Origin: Lampris incognitus
Lineage: Eukaryota; Chordata; Actinopteri; Lampriformes; Lampridae
Direction of reading: 5' to 3'
Assembly (NCBI RefSeq): GCF_029633865.1
Contig: NC_079215.1
Coordinates: 50,203,843 to 50,267,842, forward strand
DNA length: 64,000 nucleotides
This document shows positions 62,011 through 64,000 of this stretch, one piece after another. Below the pieces are notes generated by a model. It was given only the letters and a program-made list of their open reading frames with translations, was not told the origin of the DNA and ran no database searches. The translations under genes and the position numbers were made by a program. The stretch's first letter is position 1, and the number at the start of each line of letters is the position of its first letter.

Positions 62011-62241
62011 TGCACAAAGGCAAAGGTGCATAGAAGCGACTTTTTTTCTTCATTCTGAATTCACTCAGACAAGATAATTTACAAATTGATTAATACTGCA
62101 TGTCAATGTAAAACTCATCTTAACCCGATAACTTGAGCAAAGTCTGTGTTAACATAGACCAGGACTCGTGACTGAGGATCAAGGTACACCTCTGCTAAGT
62201 AAGCAATCAAAGTAGAACAGGATATTCCTGTTTACCTAGTC

Positions 62242-62441
62242 CAGGGATGGGCAACATGATCCAGAAAGGGCCGGTGTGGGTCTTTGTTCCAACCAAGCAG
62301 TTACACACCTGATTCTATTAGTCAACCAATAGTCTTTTCTAAGTAAGGACCTTGATTTGTAGACTCAGGTGTGTAACTGATTGGTTGGACCAAAGACCTG
62401 CACCCACACCAGCCCTTTCTGGATCATGTTGCCCATCCCTG
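62242..62441. repeat. Foldback MITE, hAT-like ends
   Basis: 200 bp with arms of about 75 bp starting CAGGGATGGGCAACATGATC and ending in the inverse. CAGGGRTGGGCAA ends are typical of hAT non-autonomous elements. I found no clear 8-bp duplication. Confidence 0.75.
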
Positions 62442-63300
62442 TCTGCACAGTCGGTTTTATGGCTGTCTCATTCCAAAAACATGTGGGGTTTGTTTTTAGA
62501 TTGTTGTATCACAGAACCTGTGATGGATTATAACTGCCCCATAAACAGCACTGTTAGCAAATGTTTCATGCTGGAAATGTTTCAGATCTTTATAGTAGTT
62601 TCAGTACTTAATGCAACAGTAGAACATGGCTTAATTTAGTGTGTGTGAGTGTTAAAAAGTGAATACAGTCATCCATTCTGAGTGACTCTTAAGCACAAGA
62701 AATGTCTGATGTTTGTATGTCTGAGAAACTACTATCGAAAACATGTGGTCACTTAAAGATACTACATAGTTTGGTTTTCTCAATATTGAGCTTTTTCCAG
62801 CATATAGATTTTAGAGTTTGAATAGCCAGCCTTTAAAGAGACCGGGTATCAATGACAACAATGTAAATTACTACTTAACAAACATTGTTAACTCAAACAT
62901 TGAGTCAAACATTATTACAAATCGCCCTCTACTGGCGGTTAGCGGCAATACAAGTTTCTCATCGACAAGTACACAAAATGGCTGACCTTATATAACAAAA
63001 GATGATCTATTAAAATCTACTGCCACGACCTGCTTTTGTGCGGCTGACAATCAATTATGAGAATAGCCATTGACAAATGAGTAGGCAGCTAAGATTAAAG
63101 TGTATTTGTAAATCCCATCATGCATTTGTTAATCCCATCATAGACCACGAGTTACGGGGGGGGGGTTATCTTTTGAATTTGCCCTAGGCTAGAGAACCCG
63201 AAATACTGCAATCTGAAACGTTCGGTCTACAGTTTCTCACTAACCATGACTTGTGTCATTTTGTTGACTGATTACTTATGTGCTGCAGCTACTTTAAAAC
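62442..63300. other. No gene recognised
   Basis: Mostly unique sequence with no repeat partner in the window; a G-run lies at 63157. Confidence 0.35.
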
Positions 63301-63779
63301 CAACAAGAGTTAAAGCACATTGGGGAATCTCTCAGCATACCCCACAAATAATGAGTTTTTTTTAAAAAAGGAGATTAGTCGGCTGCAATGGTTAAATGCA
63401 TTCATACTGGTTAAAACTGTTCTGTGGTTTCACACCAGTTTCAGGACAACGCTTCCGACTGTTCCTCTTGTGACTCCTCCCCCTCCTCCAATGCGCCTAC
63501 TTTTCAGAGGGAAACTATCACTCCTCCCCCCTCAGCGCAAATTGCCCTCAGACCTGTGCTGTCGTTCGCGGCGTGTTGAGCGTCTACGCCACACATCCCC
63601 GGGTGAAGGCGAGGTGGCTGCCGTCCTACATAGTAACTCGTGTCAGGCACACGCATTTCAACTAGACAGACTGATCTTACCCAGCCCTACGACTGAAATA
63701 CTCACCTTGTCGACTGAGCTGACAAGCTTCAGCACCAGCACCCGACGGGAGAGCTTTAAAAGTGAACTGTGAAAAACGG

Positions 63780-64000
63780 GTTGCACCCCCTCCCCCCCTC
63801 CCCTGTATAGCAGATGGTGCGCACACCCGCACTTCGTTCTTTTGTCGTACTTAGCAAACCAACCCCGCCACTATTGGCTGACGTCTGTCGTTTTTTTCCC
63901 CCCCTTTGAGCTACAGGAGGAGGAGGAGTTTAGATCCGAGTGTCGGAGAAGAGTCGGAACAGCGTGTGCATACCCGCCGACGCAGGTCTTGTTTTGGCGC
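63780..64000 (+). promoter_or_regulatory. Possible CpG-rich promoter at the right edge
   Basis: GC and CpG content rises sharply here. Elements include ATTGGCTGACGTC (63873; CCAAT box on the minus strand joined to a CRE-like TGACGTC) and a GAGGAGGAGGAG tract. It would serve a gene starting right of the window, or one running left. The 150-codon frame 63320-63772 next to it shows no motif and is probably not coding. Confidence 0.35.

Noticed and set aside
63320..63772. A 150-codon frame near the right edge
   Set aside because: Low-complexity start, no recognisable domain, next to a promoter-like region; more likely untranslated.

Overview
The window looks like a teleost fish nuclear chromosome. 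Nearly every recognisable feature is a transposable element (TE) of a kind found in fish: Penelope-like elements with a GIY-YIG nuclease, RTE, L2-like and L1/Tx1-like LINEs, Ty3/gypsy remnants, a Tc1/mariner element, hAT-derived ZNF862-like and ZBED-like pieces, tRNA-headed SINEs, long (TG)n tracts and spliced coding fragments. There is no bacterial gene organisation. Only a few stretches may belong to host genes: a spliced first exon at 49487-49684 behind two ETS-type motifs, a possible 74-bp internal exon at 23338-23411, and a promoter-like right edge at 63780-64000.

Layout. 1-3219: Ty3/gypsy pol remnant and 3' LTR. 3220-7940: SINEs, a tandem duplication, and a small DNA transposon carrying a THAP exon and a SWIM-type exon that converge. 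8187-12767: broken ZNF862-like (hAT-derived) gene with a solo mini-LTR (8879-9036) and a SINE inside it. 12885-19080: mini-RTE, LINE pieces, a (TG)n tract, foldbacks and Penelope termini. 19250-21660: L2-like LINE (minus). 22400-24200: mostly unique. 24215-26395: Penelope pieces. 26495-30657: L1/Tx1-like LINE (minus), split by a 464-bp miniature LTR retrotransposon (29850-30313) whose LTRs contain a tRNA-like Pol III promoter. 30658-42266: a second gypsy element hosting an 8.1-kb non-autonomous LTR element, which itself hosts an L2-like LINE and a full-length RTE. 42267-48540: long L2-like LINE (minus) split by a second RTE copy. 49350-49684: possible host promoter and first exon. 50040-52363: third gypsy element. 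53085-60465: LINE fragment and five Penelope pieces, one split by an intact Tc1/mariner element whose catalytic spacing is DD36E. 60470-64000: low-repeat DNA with a foldback MITE and a promoter-like end.

How the parts relate. The window records repeated nesting. Several insertions are dated relative to each other by clean target-site duplications (TSDs): TAAT around the miniature LTR element, TAAGT around the 8.1-kb LTR array, 16 bp and at least 15 bp around the two RTE copies, TA around the mariner element, 15 bp around one SINE. The most unusual item is the miniature LTR element. It has 150-bp LTRs, a primer-binding site matching the 3' end of tRNA-Leu, a polypurine tract, no coding capacity, and tRNA-like A and B boxes at tRNA spacing in every LTR, including an independent solo LTR 21 kb away. 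The plan resembles the plant Cassandra elements, which carry 5S rRNA in their LTRs. Database comparisons were not possible; family names rest on motifs and memory.
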